Assembly (NCBI GenBank): GCA_032358255.1
Contig: JAULBX010030707.1
Coordinates: forward strand, 62,001-126,000
Length of the DNA stretch: 64,000 nucleotides
From: Heterotrichella gracilis
Lineage: Eukaryota; Sar; Xanthophyceae; Tribonematales; Xanthonemataceae
Direction: 5' to 3'
Shown here: one piece after another, positions 36,001 through 51,000 of the stretch
Numbering within the stretch: the stretch's first letter is position 1
Layout of the letters: each line of letters opens with the position of its first letter
Position numbers and translations under genes: made by a program
The notes under the pieces: model-generated
Told to the model about the DNA's origin: nothing
Seen by the model: only the letters and a program-made list of their open reading frames with translations
The model's database searches: none

Positions 36001-39000
36001 ATGAGGGCTTGATGAAGACCACGCGCAGCCCAGCCAGAAATCATATGCATTAAATTTTTTTTTTGTAATTCCTCTCAGCAAGATGGCAATTAATGACATA
36101 CCTGAGAAAGGGCCATAATAGCTGATGCAGGCTGCGCTAATGAATACATCCCCTGGGAGGACATTTATCTGCTGCTGGATCGTCTCAACAGTTGCCTCCC
36201 ACCGTGCACCCTCATCGCCAATAGCTAGGATCAGTTTCTCTGCTCTGTCCAACCGCCGTTTTGCCGTTTCTGCCTCCTGATGCAGCGTGTCCAACTCAAT
36301 CTGCGCTGACTGCAGATCATCTTGCAAGCTCTGCACTCTCTTGACAACCACCTGTAAAAGTACAAATGCGCAACGTCACAATGCTGCCATCTTCTATTTG
36401 AACTCAACAGAAAAGACTAATCGGAAATTCTACATATCTTCTTTGCAAAAATGCATTGTCATCCACGAGTAGTTGTATGCATCAGGCATTGGCCACTTTA
36501 TGCCCCCAAACTGCTGAGCCAGCAGTTCGCTTCCACTGCGATGCAGTAAAACGCATGCTTGACTTGAGATTTTGTGCAGTTTCAGTGGCATGTCATATTA
36601 AGGAGTAAATGACAACTGACCTGCAAAGACTGCTGCTTCTCTTGCAGGTTGGCATTGGCTTGCTGCAGCGCTGCTTCTGCTTCTTGCAAGCGCTCACGTT
36701 TTGGCTGCACAACCTTGATGATGGTGTTGTACTTCTCCATTGCCACTACCCACATGCAAAGTGACATGGCAGCCTGCAATGGCACCACATGAACATTACC
36801 CATCCAAAGCCATGCCAGGCAATTCATTCATAGTCTTAGCATGGATTGTATGTGGCACAGCATAAGTATTGCGACATGACACTGCTTGACCAAATAATAT
36901 GCGTCATAGACGGGAAGGTTTTCCTTTACAGTAGTGTACCTTGCTGGTTTTGCCCACGCTGTCAGGCTTGAAATCTTCATTCTCCATGACTCTGCGCAAT
37001 TTGCGGATCACTGAGTCCGGGATGTTGTCTTTGTCAAATTCAACCAGCGACTTCATGAAACCTGGGTCACTCAGAACCCGCTTTGCAGAGTCCCAGTCAG
37101 CCTTTTCTCCCTTCAGGATGCAAACACCCTGCACAGATGCGCAAATCAATCAGTTACCAGTTTCTTTCTGCCAAATGTTGCATGTGGTGCAAGCCAGCAG
37201 ACTGATGCTGCTGCTGAACAGAGCGTGTAGCCACCCCATGCCTGACTACTCCAAGTATTACCGTACTCTCAAAAAAGAAAAAGTAGGCTCAGTGGATTAA
37301 ACCTAATCATCAGGCAAATTAGGTCACAGGCAGATCCTAGAGATTGCTTGACTGTACCTCCATGGTCAGCTGCACTAGAGTCGGGGGCTTGATGAAAGAC
37401 TTGATCTCAGTGATGTCGTTCTTGTTCAGCGCTTGCAGGCTGTCAAGGGCGGCTTCAAGGGCAGGCATGGCAAGCTCTAGGTCCGCCTTGGCTTCCTCAG
37501 CCATTGCTTGGATCTCCTGCGCCTTGAGGCTGACGTCTGCCTCCTCGGCTTCAATGAAGGCCTTCACCCTCTGCGCTTCCTCTTGCTCGTTGGCCACTTT
37601 GTCCACCAGGGCTTGCGTGACCTGTTGCAACCACGCCACAGACTCTTAGATGCAACTTTAAAGTTGCATCTAAATTTATTTGCAACCTGTGCAGCAACCT
37701 GCTCTGTAGCCATCCGCATTACCACAAGTGTTACTTCCATCAGCACATATTCTCTAATTGAATCAGTCAGCATTTGTGTGTTGGCTGAAACCCACTCTCA
37801 TGGCGTTTTCCTCTTTCAGCCACGCAGCAATTAGTCCTCTGTCTCCATGCAGCAGATGGTGGTACCCATGAATGATTAGCATTGCGTACGTTGTGGTGTT
37901 TGTACTTATTTGTACCTTTGCCTTTTCATCAACCACAGGCTTGAGCGCACTGATATCTTCCTTCATCTTTGCAATCACCACCTTGGTTTCTTTCAAGCGA
38001 GCCAGCCCGCTGACGAGCCGATCAAGGGCAGCGTGCATGTATGCCCGCCGGTCCTTGAGCAGATTGCCGTAAAGGCTGCAGACAGAATCAAGGGGTTAGT
38101 ATTAAAATTGCATTGATATTAGTTGGATTGCAACTACCGTCTGTTGCAAGTATTATTGTTGTCGTTTCCCAGAGTGCCGCGCAATGGTGCAACCCAAGGA
38201 AAATGCAATCTGGCTGTACACGCACATAACTCACCTGATGAAGTCCAGATAGGCTTTGGGAGTGATGTAGAAACGCGTGTTCTTCTCGTCACAGTACCTC
38301 TCTGCTGCCGATGTTGCTGTGCAGTGCACGCTGACGCACGCAGTTGTCAGAGCCTGGACAATGTCACCTGCAGCAGGCATTATCTTTTAACTTCACCAAA
38401 TACGACCACATGTTTAGGGTTTCAGGTTTCAGCCTGGCTTATGTTTAAATGTTACATGCCATTAAGCTTAATGTTTTGATGTTACAAAATGTTGCACCAT
38501 GCGCAAGGTTACCTTTATTCTCACTCTGGAAAGAAATCTAGCACCAGTCAATTATTCAACAAAACAATCACCAAAATCAATTTAAAAGCAATTTTCCCGT
38601 TATGAAATTTATTCTCCCTACCTGACCCTGCATCTGCGTTTGTGAGATATGTACTGCTGACATGCAGCAGTGCTTCAGTGGTCCAAGGGGAGAACCAGAT
38701 TGTAGTGGTGTGCCCAACGATGGCCACATACTGGCGACACACCGACTGGAAAGGTTTGCTGTGCGGGCTCATGGCCAATATCACATGCAAATTGGCAATA
38801 ACTCTCTTTACGAATGCTTTGAACAGCCCGTCCTGCAAACATGCTCAGTCCCATCAGTAACACGCTAGGGGAGCATATAAACACCCTCAAGGTTTTAGCA
38901 CATGGCATGATATTTGTAACACATGCGTAATAGTATTACCCTATGTGTTGTACCATATTATACTTTTATGAGCTGCAATAAAAAAAGCCAACATAAAAAG

Positions 39001-42000
39001 CAAACATGGGCGAAAAGAAATATTTCCTCACCTTGCTGGAATCACCACCTTGCTCATCCACATATCGCCTGATTTCGGAGGCAATCCTATCCTTATCCTC
39101 AGACGAGTACAGCGCTTGAAAGTACATTTCACCGTTCCTCATCAGGTTGTCAATGTCTTCAAGCACGTCGGGGTTATTCTGGTGGCTTTCTGTCAGCAAC
39201 AGCGTACACATGGACCCCTGAAGCCCAGCTATCTCAAACACAGCCTTGAGCTCATCACGAAAGTCAGAAAGGTTCTGTGTCTTCCGAACAGCAATGTTGA
39301 TGAGCTTGTGCTGACATATGAATGCTGCAAGCTTTGCCAAGCTTTGTTTCCCACAGCCACCAACCCCGACAAGCAACGCATGGCCATGTGGCTGACGCAA
39401 GATGCGGACAATCCGCACCACATATTCAACAGCCTCCCTGAAAAAGACGAGCTGCATACTGTTCTTGCCGGTAGTATTGTACTGCTGCAACTGGTTCTGC
39501 AGGAGAGCCACCACTGAGGTTGGGTCTGTGGCTGCCTGGTAATCCGGTGTGTCTGGATCGACATCCGTGAAACACACCTGCTGGAAAGATGGGTTGGGGG
39601 ATGCACCCTCTGGTGAAGCCAAAATATCCTGCAGCGGAACATCAAGCGCAGCATGTGAAATTGGCCGACACACTGGGAAATTGGCATGTAATAAAGTATA
39701 AAATATAACTAAAGTAGGCATAAGATGTAATGTCAGTCCTTGTGGTCCATGGTACATGGCATGCACAAACTGGAGAAGCAATGCTACAGCCAGCACAGCT
39801 CACGCATTGCCAAGGGCATTTGATGGCCCAATGAGATGCAGAAGCAATTGCTTGCCAGCCAAATATTTTCCAGCCAAGCCCTGTACCTGAAAATCTGAGA
39901 GGCAAATTTGCTCCAAAGACTGGCTGACAATGGACTTGTCAGCTTCACACGTGAGGCAATCTTGGAACACCCGCAGCACTTCATGGCCCCACAAGTTTAC
40001 GAATGATGCAGCTTTGCTGCAATGAACTGCTTGAATCATCAACATTCCCTGCAATGTGTTACAAAAGCCAGGTTAAAGACAGACGGACATGGAGCAATGT
40101 ACTAATTCCTTGCGAAGGTACACTAAATCCCTAATCCCTCACCTGTGCCCCGCAAGTCCAAAACCCTAAGACCCTAATTTATGACATGTGCCCCATCACG
40201 CAATAAATTATTAAATCTATACCTAATTCTACCATGGTGGTGATCAATGATACCTTACAACATCTTTTCTTGAAGCTAGGCGGGGGTCACCCTGAGGCCT
40301 GCAAGGCAACCCTGTAATTCTGCAAAGGCAACTCTCACTGTATCACATGTAACAGTCAGCTTGGCTGTCCTTTGACATCGTGTGAGAAGTCAAATCATGA
40401 AACTCACCTTGAACACATTTGACAGCGATCGTAGGGTGAACATGTAGTGTGGCTTGGCTGGGGTTGGCAGCAGCGCCCCACACACGTGGTTGAACAGCTT
40501 GAGGGTTGCATTCACCACTGGGTTGCACAGCTGCTGCACTTCGGCACAGAAATCAGGCGCTTGGAAGTGCGTGTGGAGGATGGTGGTGAAGATCTTCTGC
40601 TGGTTGGCAGTGGAGGGCTGCACCAGATTGATGTGGGTAAAGTGCCGAGCGAATCGCTGGGACACTTGCTGCCTCCCCCCACTGATGTTGCAAGCTGTCA
40701 CCAGGAGGGTGTCCTCAACATCCTTCCAGAACAGCTTGGCCCTGTCGTAAAAGCCCTTGAAAAACAGCACACAAGCCAGCATTAATTAATGATGATCATA
40801 ATTCACGGATTGCTGGGGGGCTTGATGGGACTGCACTACTGTCACGTATGACATGAGTGCCATGTATTAAAAACGTTTCAATACGAAGCTGCTGGCGAAC
40901 TTTACAGCAAGTGATTACCAATAGAGCTCCACATGAGCTTCCCATGTAGGTTTTCAGCAACAAGCTGCAGGGCAGGGCAAAATGGTTGCAATAGCTGAGT
41001 GCACGTTCTACCTTTGCATCTTGCAGTTGCCGCAGCAGCTCGATTGCAGGTTGCGTTCCGTACGCATCGGAGGCTGGCAGATTGACGTCATCGATGAAGA
41101 ACAGCATTGTCTTCCCAGGAGGTGGTCCATACCGAGTTTTGCGTTTCTTTTCCAACTTGCTGAGCATAAACGTCTCAATTTCCTGCCGGCACATAAAGGA
41201 TTTTGTAATTTAATTTTGGATAATTTCAATGCGTGAACCCAGTTTGCGTCTCGTTGACATTTTGCGCGCTATGGGGGAAAGGGAAATGTAGTCATTTCAG
41301 GGTATCTACTCAGCAGGGATTTATGCACTTAGCCTATGATGATGATGATTCATCCCTTACCCTAACTTAGGGTTTAACATTTACACATCACATTTTTACG
41401 ATTGTGCATCTGCTTTTTTGGATATGCCTCAGTACCATTCACGACCCACCCCTACCTTTCCAGAGGTCCTTGATGACAGGGAAAGGGAGTGTGATACATA
41501 TGCCTGCTGGTGTTGAAGCACATCCAGCGCATGCCCAATCACTGTCGTTTTGCCCACCCCGCAGTGGCCAGTGAACGTCACTGATCGCGCAGCACCCAGT
41601 AAGACCTGCAGTATTGCGAAGGGGTAAACAACGCTGCTAGCTACAGGATTGTGTCAGATTGAGAGATCTGACCATCTGAGATCCTAAACATCTCAAGTAG
41701 CCTCTTATAAAATGTAAAGGGAATACTGTGGATCTTGCTAGGTAACTTTGCACACGTGACCATGACATGGCGAATTGGGGGTAGATAAAAGCCTGCTATT
41801 ATGTGACATGGATAGCCAAGCAAGGAGTGCCATCCAGACCAACCTGAAGCAGCTTGTAGCAACAGATTGTATCAGTTGTCGGCACAAACAGCTGACCGCC
41901 AGGCTGTGTTTTGACATCGGGCAAGGCAGGAGCCATGCTGTCCCACGGCGCCCATGCTGACAGGCTTGGCTCGTCAACGCAGTAGTCGAACACGGTTCCT

Positions 42001-45000
42001 TCCTCAGGGAAGGGTGCTGTTGCAGCAAACTGCTCCTTCACAAGCTTGTCAAAGGCCACACGCACATCCTGTCCATGCTGGCCCCCAAAAGCCCAGATGA
42101 ACGCAAACGCAAAGCTGTGATGCAGCTGGAAGCAGTCGGGCTGAGCGCTGGACTGGGTTGAGCGTCGGTGGTTGTCGCCATGGGAACGCCTGTCGTGCGT
42201 GGCGCTCGCCAGTGTTGACTGCACACACACCAAAGTATATATGTGACTTGCTGAGCAATGATACTGGCGCACCAGAATGCCATGGCATGCTTTGACAGAA
42301 GCAAAGAATGAAATGCCATTTAATTATTTATTCAAAAAATAATTTGAATAATTTGAGAAGCTCTTAGATATAATATTTATCAAATGCAGGTTGAGTTCCA
42401 GGCACACCTGCATGATTGCAATCAGGGACTCCAAAATGTTGACCTCCAAGATTGGGTGCTTTGGTGAATGGTCATGGGAAAACAGGAGCCCTTTGTCAAA
42501 ATGGTCCTCACAAAGGCTGGCAATCACTTGAATATATTCCTTGGCAAAACGCTGCAGCAGGCATGGGAGACGCGCCCTGCATGGAAGAGTCATGCAAATT
42601 TGCTACCATGTTATACAACATGAAACAGAACCAGTCAAACAGACTCCTGGCAATGGGATTGCCTGCCACAATATGTCCCACTTACTCAGGCAGAATGAAT
42701 TGCAGGTACCCACAGCATGAAATGCAAGGAATCAACGTGTTCAGCCCTGATGCTCCAAGCAAGGCCTACTGGAATTTTCATTAAATTATAACTTGATGAT
42801 TTACCTCCAGGTCAGAATGGTGCTAGGCATGTACACCATGCCACACCGGCTGACTGTTGCAGGTGATGCAGCATTGAGGTCTTGCACCTCAAACATAAGG
42901 CGAGTGGTCTTTGCATCAAGCTTGATGCGTTCGCCATTTGCCAGGCAAAGGGTGCACTGCAGCAACAATACCAGGGGTAAGCAAACCTGTAGGATCCCAA
43001 CATCAGACGCATACAGTCCCCATTGCAACCCTAAACCCTAAACTTTGGTTTGAGAGCAGCTGCCACTTCTGTAACACTACCAAATTAGTACTATACTACA
43101 GTCATCCAGTGTTGGCCGTATGCATTCTATTGATCCAGCAGCACATTGCCTCACTCATCGTAGTTGCTGCAGTCAAGTATTGCTTTTCTTTCTAGGCCGG
43201 AGTAAGTTTTAAAATAGATATTACCACGGTACTTACCGTATCATCCAGCACTGTGTTGAGGTTCTCCACCCACACAGCATCCACAGGGCCGTCAAACACA
43301 ACCCAGGTTATGGACTTGCCACTGTCAGCCACTGCCTCCCTGATGAGCTTGGAAGCAACTCCATCTGTCCACTCGTTTGTGAAGGCGTTGTACTGGCCAT
43401 ACAGCTCACCCATGCTCAAGCACTTGGGGTTCAAGGTGTGCACGGTAATGGGGCGAACCCCTGGCGAGGCTTCACTGAGGTGGTTAGCTGCGGCCTGCAT
43501 GTTTTGAAATGAAATAAATAGGGGGTTTATGAACATGCCACAAAACCCCAAGGCAGGGTTGGTATAAGCAGTACCAGGGCACGGCTAGCTGGCGTAAGGT
43601 ATGTATGCATATAGGCAGCCTGTAATCTGGATGGTATCCATAGATTCTTAGGTATGACATACATGCAATTAGCAGGGGGGATAACCAATCAAATGACTTA
43701 CGTATGCACTGCAGTGATATGCTCGTCATGGGAAGAGGAATGAGGAAAAAAGGGAGCGCGCGTAACACATATATAGCACAGGCAACCGAAAAGCTCACCA
43801 CAGCGTTCCTCTAAGTCATACCAGGATTCCAGCATGCCTATACTCACTTGCAGCACGCGGTAGCAGCTGGACTTTGCAGTCATGGCTTGCCCCACCAGCA
43901 TCACTCCCATCCTGACTTTCAGCGTCTCATGCAGCTGCAGCACTTTCTCGTTGAACACTGGGAGCTTCTGCAGCTGGCTCTTGCCCAGCGCTTCATCAAT
44001 TGCAGCCTGTAGAGCCTCGTTCTCCTGCAAAAGCGCAGTAATAACTATCATTGCACTTCGATGCTACAAACTCTATGGTATGGCTTGAGGCTGATGAGGC
44101 TGCCACCGGTAATAACATTCAAAACTCTGTTAACAACCCCTTCAGATCACCTGTGCACTATCTGCATGGTGCTAAAAACTAAATCAATCAATAATCAATC
44201 TGCTGTGTGTTGGTGCCAGCACAGCAAAAAAGCATGGGGTCCATGAACAGTACCCACCATGGAAGGGATTTGCAAGCCAGGGAAAAGGTCAGTGATGAGG
44301 TTCACGAAGAGGGTCGTATCCTGCTCAACCAGCTTTGGCAGATTGCTGTTCTTCAATGCCGAAACAAGGACAATATCTTCATCCGCGTGTGGTGTCTGGC
44401 GCCGCAAGTCTCCAGCCATGACCAGAACAGATTTCAGAGCCCTCAGACCAAAGTCGTAGTGATGTTGTTTGGACAGTTGCTCACTTGCTAGCTGATACAG
44501 CTTGACCATCTTCCTTGACAACAATTTGGATCCAACAAAACCTGTGATAGCCAGCAAGCTTTTAGGACACAGGCATTTTAAACCCATTTATCCTCCACAA
44601 GCAAACTTGGTGACCCCACACGTTGCAAAACAAAATATAAGCCCTATTCCCAAAGCCAGATTCCTCCATACAACCCAAGTCTTTACCTTCAGCAAAGAGC
44701 ATGACCTCCGCAACAAAACCATAATCTGGCACCATCATCCCAACTGGCCTAAACAGCGCCTTGAGATTATCTGGAAGCTCTGAGCGCCCAGCGTAGCCTG
44801 GGTTCATGGTGATGAATACACCACATGTAGGCAGCAACCTGATAATGCGCCCATCAAACATAAATTTCAGCAGGTTGGCCTGCAGATTAGAAGGGGGAAG
44901 GACAAGTTTTATTAACAAAAAATTATGCAATCTGATGTAGTGCCATACGGGCAGAGTTGGCCACTTTGAGGTCTTGGATTTCATGGGCAGTGGTAAAGCT

Positions 45001-48000
45001 GCATTGCTGATTGCTTTTCTGCAAAGTTATACTCCCCCGGCGTGCTGGGCATACAATAATTTACCACATGGGTTCATTGTAAGTCACCTTGAGAGCGTTC
45101 TGTACAGACAGGAGCTGTTGCGCAACCACGGACAACACCTCCAAGTCAATCCGATTAAATTCGTCCAGGCATGCCCAGGCTCCAGACTGGGCAATGCCAG
45201 CAAAAAACTTTGCCATGAACCTGCACACGTTCAGCACGTTCTGTTGCTCCCCAATAAATTGAATAAGATAATTCCAATAGAAAACTCCAGAAGATATACA
45301 AGTATACATTTATATTTGGTGCTGAACGAATTTCCAGTGGGTACAACAGTCCTCACCTGAAGTTCAGATTCTCAGCACAGTTGAACACCACACAGTTAAT
45401 CCCCAAGCACTTAGCAAGGTCCTTGGTGGTCTCAGTTTTGCCGGTACCAGCTGGGCCTGATGGGGCACCACCCAGCTTGAAATGTAGAGCATTTGTGAGC
45501 GTCAAATAGCACCTATCTGTGGTCACAAATGGGTTGTGGATTGTAAGAGGTTTCAGTAACAAACCAAAACTGCAACTTATTTAACAGTAAATGCAATGCA
45601 AAAAAGAATAACTTCAGTAATCACGTAGACAATTTTTGACACACACAAGTCACAACTGCATATCAATAGCGGCAGCTGTCCTGCTGACAGGCACATATAT
45701 ATGGAGAAAACAAATACGAAGCAAATTGTCACCTGTCATGGGAGTTATTACTAGGCGGCTTTGCGCTCCCAAGTACTCATGACCGTACACAAATGAGGCA
45801 CTTAGTTGCTTGATGGCAATGTCCTCGATAGACATATCCCAGTAGTGGCGCAGCTGCATTTGCCATAAGAAATCATCGCGCGAATCGACATTGCTCCTGT
45901 GAACAGCATGCCGCATTGTGAGATTAGGTTGGCTGCAATTACAGTACATGACCTAGTAAGTGCACATGCTGCAGTACTTGTGAAAAATCCTGGGTAATTT
46001 AGGGTGGCTACTTGCACATGCACTCAACTATATTACACCCATGTAGCTACCAAGCCAGCTATTTTGAAATACAAGTTTAGGGATGGCTATTTGCACTCAA
46101 CAGCCTGCCCAATGCAGCATCCTACTTTAGCAAAGACTCCAGCACATCTCTGTTGTGGACATCCGCCGTCAGCACCGCAACTATGGTCCTCCGCTGCAGG
46201 TCGTCAAGCTTGCCCTGAGCAATGCTGGTCAGCATGTTCAACTTGTCGAGCTGCTTGGTCACCAGCTGCTGCAGCTCTGCACCATCAACAATGTATGTAA
46301 GGTTCACAACACATGCAAAGTGCTGGGGAAGCAACTAGGACTGTAGGAACTACCAGAATCTGCCAATGAATGGAAGTACAGGGGCTAGCTTGACTCCCAG
46401 TAATATGTGGCCCCTTCATAGCATGTGCTGTCTACCCATTTTGCAGGCCACAGGCAACAACACATCATGTACATCTGGGGTCCAGATTACCTGCATGAGG
46501 ATCATTGGAGAAGAGGGCTTCCTCCACATCCTTAACCCAGAAGATCTGGTTGACCACGCTTGCTATTTGTGAAGGCTGAGAGGTGGCCCACTGTAGAAAC
46601 TCCTGTGGCACATAAGACAAATTTGAGACCTCAGATCGATGTATGCAGTCATTACTTTATATACGTAAATGGTGCAGGCAGCAATCCCAGTATCCCCAGA
46701 AATGCGGCGATATGATCCACTAAACATACCGCTGCAGATGATGCGTTGTATGTTTCACAGCCCAGGCGTGCACACCGCCGCAGGGTGGTGACCATAGTCT
46801 GTTCTACCGAGGTCAGCCATTGCTCCACTGTTCCACGCGCCTGCAGATGACAGTAAAAGTTGACGCTCTTATGAGTTTCTTGGCCACTTCCCAAGGGGGA
46901 AACAAAAAACACAGATCTTTTATAATGCATGCACTTTCTGCTACTAGAGCAGTAGCTACATAACTCATTGATGCACATGTACAGCTGAGAGGTCTGTCTC
47001 ACGAGGAGTTTGTGTGTCACTCCTGCATGCACCTTGGATGCAATACTACAGGCAAACAAAGGCATGGTGATGGGCAAGACACAAGGCAAGCCTCACCCGC
47101 AAAGGCTTTGGAAAAGCAACATGTTCACCCTCTGCTGAAGTCATGCCAACAATCTCGATGCTCCCAGGGCCTGCAAAATCCAGTCTGGCAGAGGCCACGC
47201 GTTTCATTCAATACCATGATGCACAGTCCTGTGATGCATGATGATGCACAATCCTCTGATGCATAAAAAAAATAATTTCAAAGCGACCCCAGAATATATA
47301 TGTATGTATTTAGCATGGAACATATTGGATCGTGGGAATGTGTGGTGTAGAACATCTATTCCATGTGCCCATTGCCACCAGTCCCATCATCCTCATGGGA
47401 TGTACCTTTGGATGCCGTCAAAGCACTTCCTCAAGTGAGGCTGCACTGCCTGTACATTCCTGGTTTGTGCCAGAATCTCCAACAGCTCATCATTGGATAT
47501 GAAGTAAAACCGTGGAAAGGCTGTGCGTTTTGTCTCCAGATAGTCGTCCAGATTCTTCTGTATCCGCTCTAGCGTCTCACTGTGCTTCTTCAGGTTATCC
47601 AACAAACCTGAACAGGACACATTTGTTTTCGAAGTGCAACCCAGTTGCATTGCCAATGGCCTGTGCAAACACAATCTATATTCCATCTTAAAGTTTTGAG
47701 TAACACCCACATTGTGTCGTCAACAAATGCAAGCTTTGCGTTACCAAATCAAATCTTACCGGGGGCAGTTCCAGCCAGGAGCGTGTTGGGTTTCTCTTGC
47801 GTATGCCGCATGATCTCCCGATACTGCCTGTCAACTTGCATGAAGGCCTTGGCCTCTTGAGGCATCTGGCGCTGGATGTCAGGGGCAGAGAAAATGGATT
47901 CCAGGTAAATCCACTTCTTTTGACATTGCAACCATTCATCAAGCGTGTCTGACAGAAGATTAAGCTGCCTATCCACACGCTCCACTTCATTTCTGATGCC

Positions 48001-51000
48001 AACAACAAATCTGCAGCAGCGCAGCGAGACCATTCCAGGTCATGATAACTGACAAGTGGGATGCGTTTGCAAAGTATATAATTATAAACAATGTGCACCA
48101 CTATATCATAAAGGAAGCAGGCGCAAATTTATGATGCAGCAACCATGTGAGACCATCCTGTCTACTACAATGTACCTGGAAGTCAGCAAGTTGTTTGTTG
48201 TCTGCAAGCCCTCCTCCAGTGCTGTTGCAATATCCTCAATCTTTGTTAGGATATATACCCCCTCCTTGTTGTCCTTGTATGTGGACACAGTGAACTCCAT
48301 GCTACTCCAATCGTCTTGAAGTTTGGCCTGCGGGGTATAGGGTTGAGATAAACGTAAGGATGGGATCCTTTACCCTACGTCCCAGAAGCCCCATATTATT
48401 GCATAGGTTAAAAAAGCTTATAAAGAACGCTCTTTGTTATCTACATAGGTTACAATATTACATGCCCCCTTGAAAACTGCCACACTTACAAACTGGTCCT
48501 CCAGCGCATGCTCTTGCTCCGCCTCTGCAGCGATTGCCAAGATTTCCGCCTTGAACTCGTGTACCTGCAAGCAAAGATGCCTATCAATGGCAGGTTGCAG
48601 ACAGGGTTGCAGATGTCTTCCCGAAATACCTACAGTAACTTGCGGCTGAAACGTTCCAAACGCATTGACGTGGTGCTTGGTCAGTGGCATATGCAGTACA
48701 GATGCAATACAAGTCGAAGTCAATTAGTGGGGGGCTCAATGGTGCGCACCTTGACTTTCAACAGGGTACCAACAGTGAGGGTGTCATCTCTGGGTAGCTG
48801 CACCCCAGTGACGTCAACAATGCGCGCCCAGTGCCTGTCCTTGATTGCCGTGCTGCGGAAGACTTGTAGCAATGGCTGGATTTCCTGGAACTCAGCCACT
48901 CTCACATGGAATGCTGATACCACCTGTTGCAAGGGTAATGCATCAGTACTGCTGAGGTGCACAACCTTCCCGAAAGTCTAACTTTGAACTTGAATAATAG
49001 TATTCAAAGTACCATGTTTCTCACTGCAAGAGTATCTTTGTCAATGACATACAGTAGTCATCATTCAGTGACAATCTAACGCATTGACCCAAACGGCATG
49101 AACCACTGGAAATTCAATCAATATTAGGCATGAAACCCACAGGGAATTCAATCAAGACACCTCAATGATAAACAGCAATTTTCAAAAGTGCCTTACCCAT
49201 CCATATCATCAATCATGCTTTCGATAATGCTAGCAAGATACACACCTCATTTGGTGGTAGACCAGTCACCAGAGAGTCTGCAACCTGCTGATAGCTTGTG
49301 AGCTGGTCATCCAGGTATGCCAGGTCCACAGTGTTCACCGGCGTCCCCTCCCAGATTTCAGCCTGCTCTTCCAGCTCCTTGCTTGCTGTCCACATGAGCG
49401 TTTTCAGGTTCACCTGTTGACGATTATACCCGGCTGTGTCAACCAATTGTTTTGCATATACAGAATCAGCAAGTAAGGCCAACCACTACCAGGCACATGC
49501 AATTCTGAACCAAAAACCTGCTGCTCATTTCCAAATCTAGTGTCTTTGTGTGGGCCCTGCTGACAGCACGATGTGCCTACATATTCAGCATCACGTAGGC
49601 CTTGCTGTGCATACGGGGGCGTCACCAGCTATCGTACCTCTTTGGATATTGAGGTGAGCTCCTCAATGTCGCTGACCATCACGTTGAACAGCTTCTCATT
49701 GCTGACAATCTGCCCTGCCTGATGCAGCAGGCCCTCCATCTTTGCTTGGAGACCCACCAAAATGCTCAGCATCTCTGCCCTGTTGCTCTGGGAATCTGTG
49801 ATGCGCTCATCTTGGGCACCGTGGAGCACCTCACCAGCCTTTTGTTGCACATCACACATTCCTGGGAAGACAGCCCAGCTGTCAGAAATTGCAACACGAC
49901 AGGTGATTGCAGGCAGCAGTATCACATCAACAAGTGGCTACCAACGATGGTAACATAATGCATTGTGAATTTGCGCAGTCATCGTGCCCAATCCAGACAA
50001 ATTTCCTGTGACTGTCGGTTCTGGTCGCAGACAGGAAGGTATTGTACCAGGATTATGCTGGAATTGCTGGCAACCAGCGCTTGCCAGTGGGGATGTTATC
50101 TAGAATACCCTTGACCACCTGATTGGTCCAGGGGCACGTGCAAGTAAAATTAAGAAATTATCATGATGCGTGCTGGCAGCATACCTTCTTGTAGTTGTTT
50201 GTAGTACTTGGCAATTTGGTCTGGTCTTGCAGCATCCATTTCAGAGATGATGGCTTTCACAGTTTGGAAGTCTGCACAGGAGGGGATGCATTTTCAATCA
50301 CGAAAACCTTGCCCACGAATCCATTTTTTGCAGCGGCTGCCATGCTGCTACAACATGTCTAACAAGGATTTTAAATATTGTTTTTTACTTGCTATTCCAG
50401 CAACGTAGATAGCAAACAAAGACCCAGGGTTGTGGAGACCATGAGCGTACCGTTTTCCATTGTTGAGAGCGCAGCCTTCAGGAAATCAGGAATGGGAACA
50501 TTGTGGCTATCCATGGCAGCATGGAGGCTCTGCAGCTCAGTAAACAGCAGCACCAGGCTTTGCTCCTTGGCCTGTGGCAAGGTCACAGCCAGTCAGTCGT
50601 GCAACCAGGCATGTCAGAATTATTAAAGTTGACACCCACCATGCACATGCACAATTGTTTCAAATTCACTGCAAAATGTCAGCAAGGAGTTCCAGCCTGA
50701 AATTCGATTTGCTGCAAATGCCAGCTCGCAAACGTACATGCAACTGAGACTCGCATGTTGCATGAGGAAGCAAGCTGCCCAACAAAGACAGCCCAAGTGC
50801 GACATACCTTGTAACTTTCCACGAACTGCAGCTTTGTCACATAGTCCTCGGTGGTTGTTTCTTCTGCCTTCAGAACACGGGTCGCCTCCCGCACTTGCTC
50901 AATGAAGTGCTTGTAGATGTCAGAGGCCGCATCGGGCAGCAATTGATGCATCTCATCCAGCAATTTGGAAGGAAATGGGAGCAGTGCCTCTTTGAGCGAA

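Noticed and set aside
39050-39517. Plus-strand frame of 155 codons within the dynein gene
   Set aside because: It is the reverse of the AAA4 exon, whose minus frame has clear dynein motifs.
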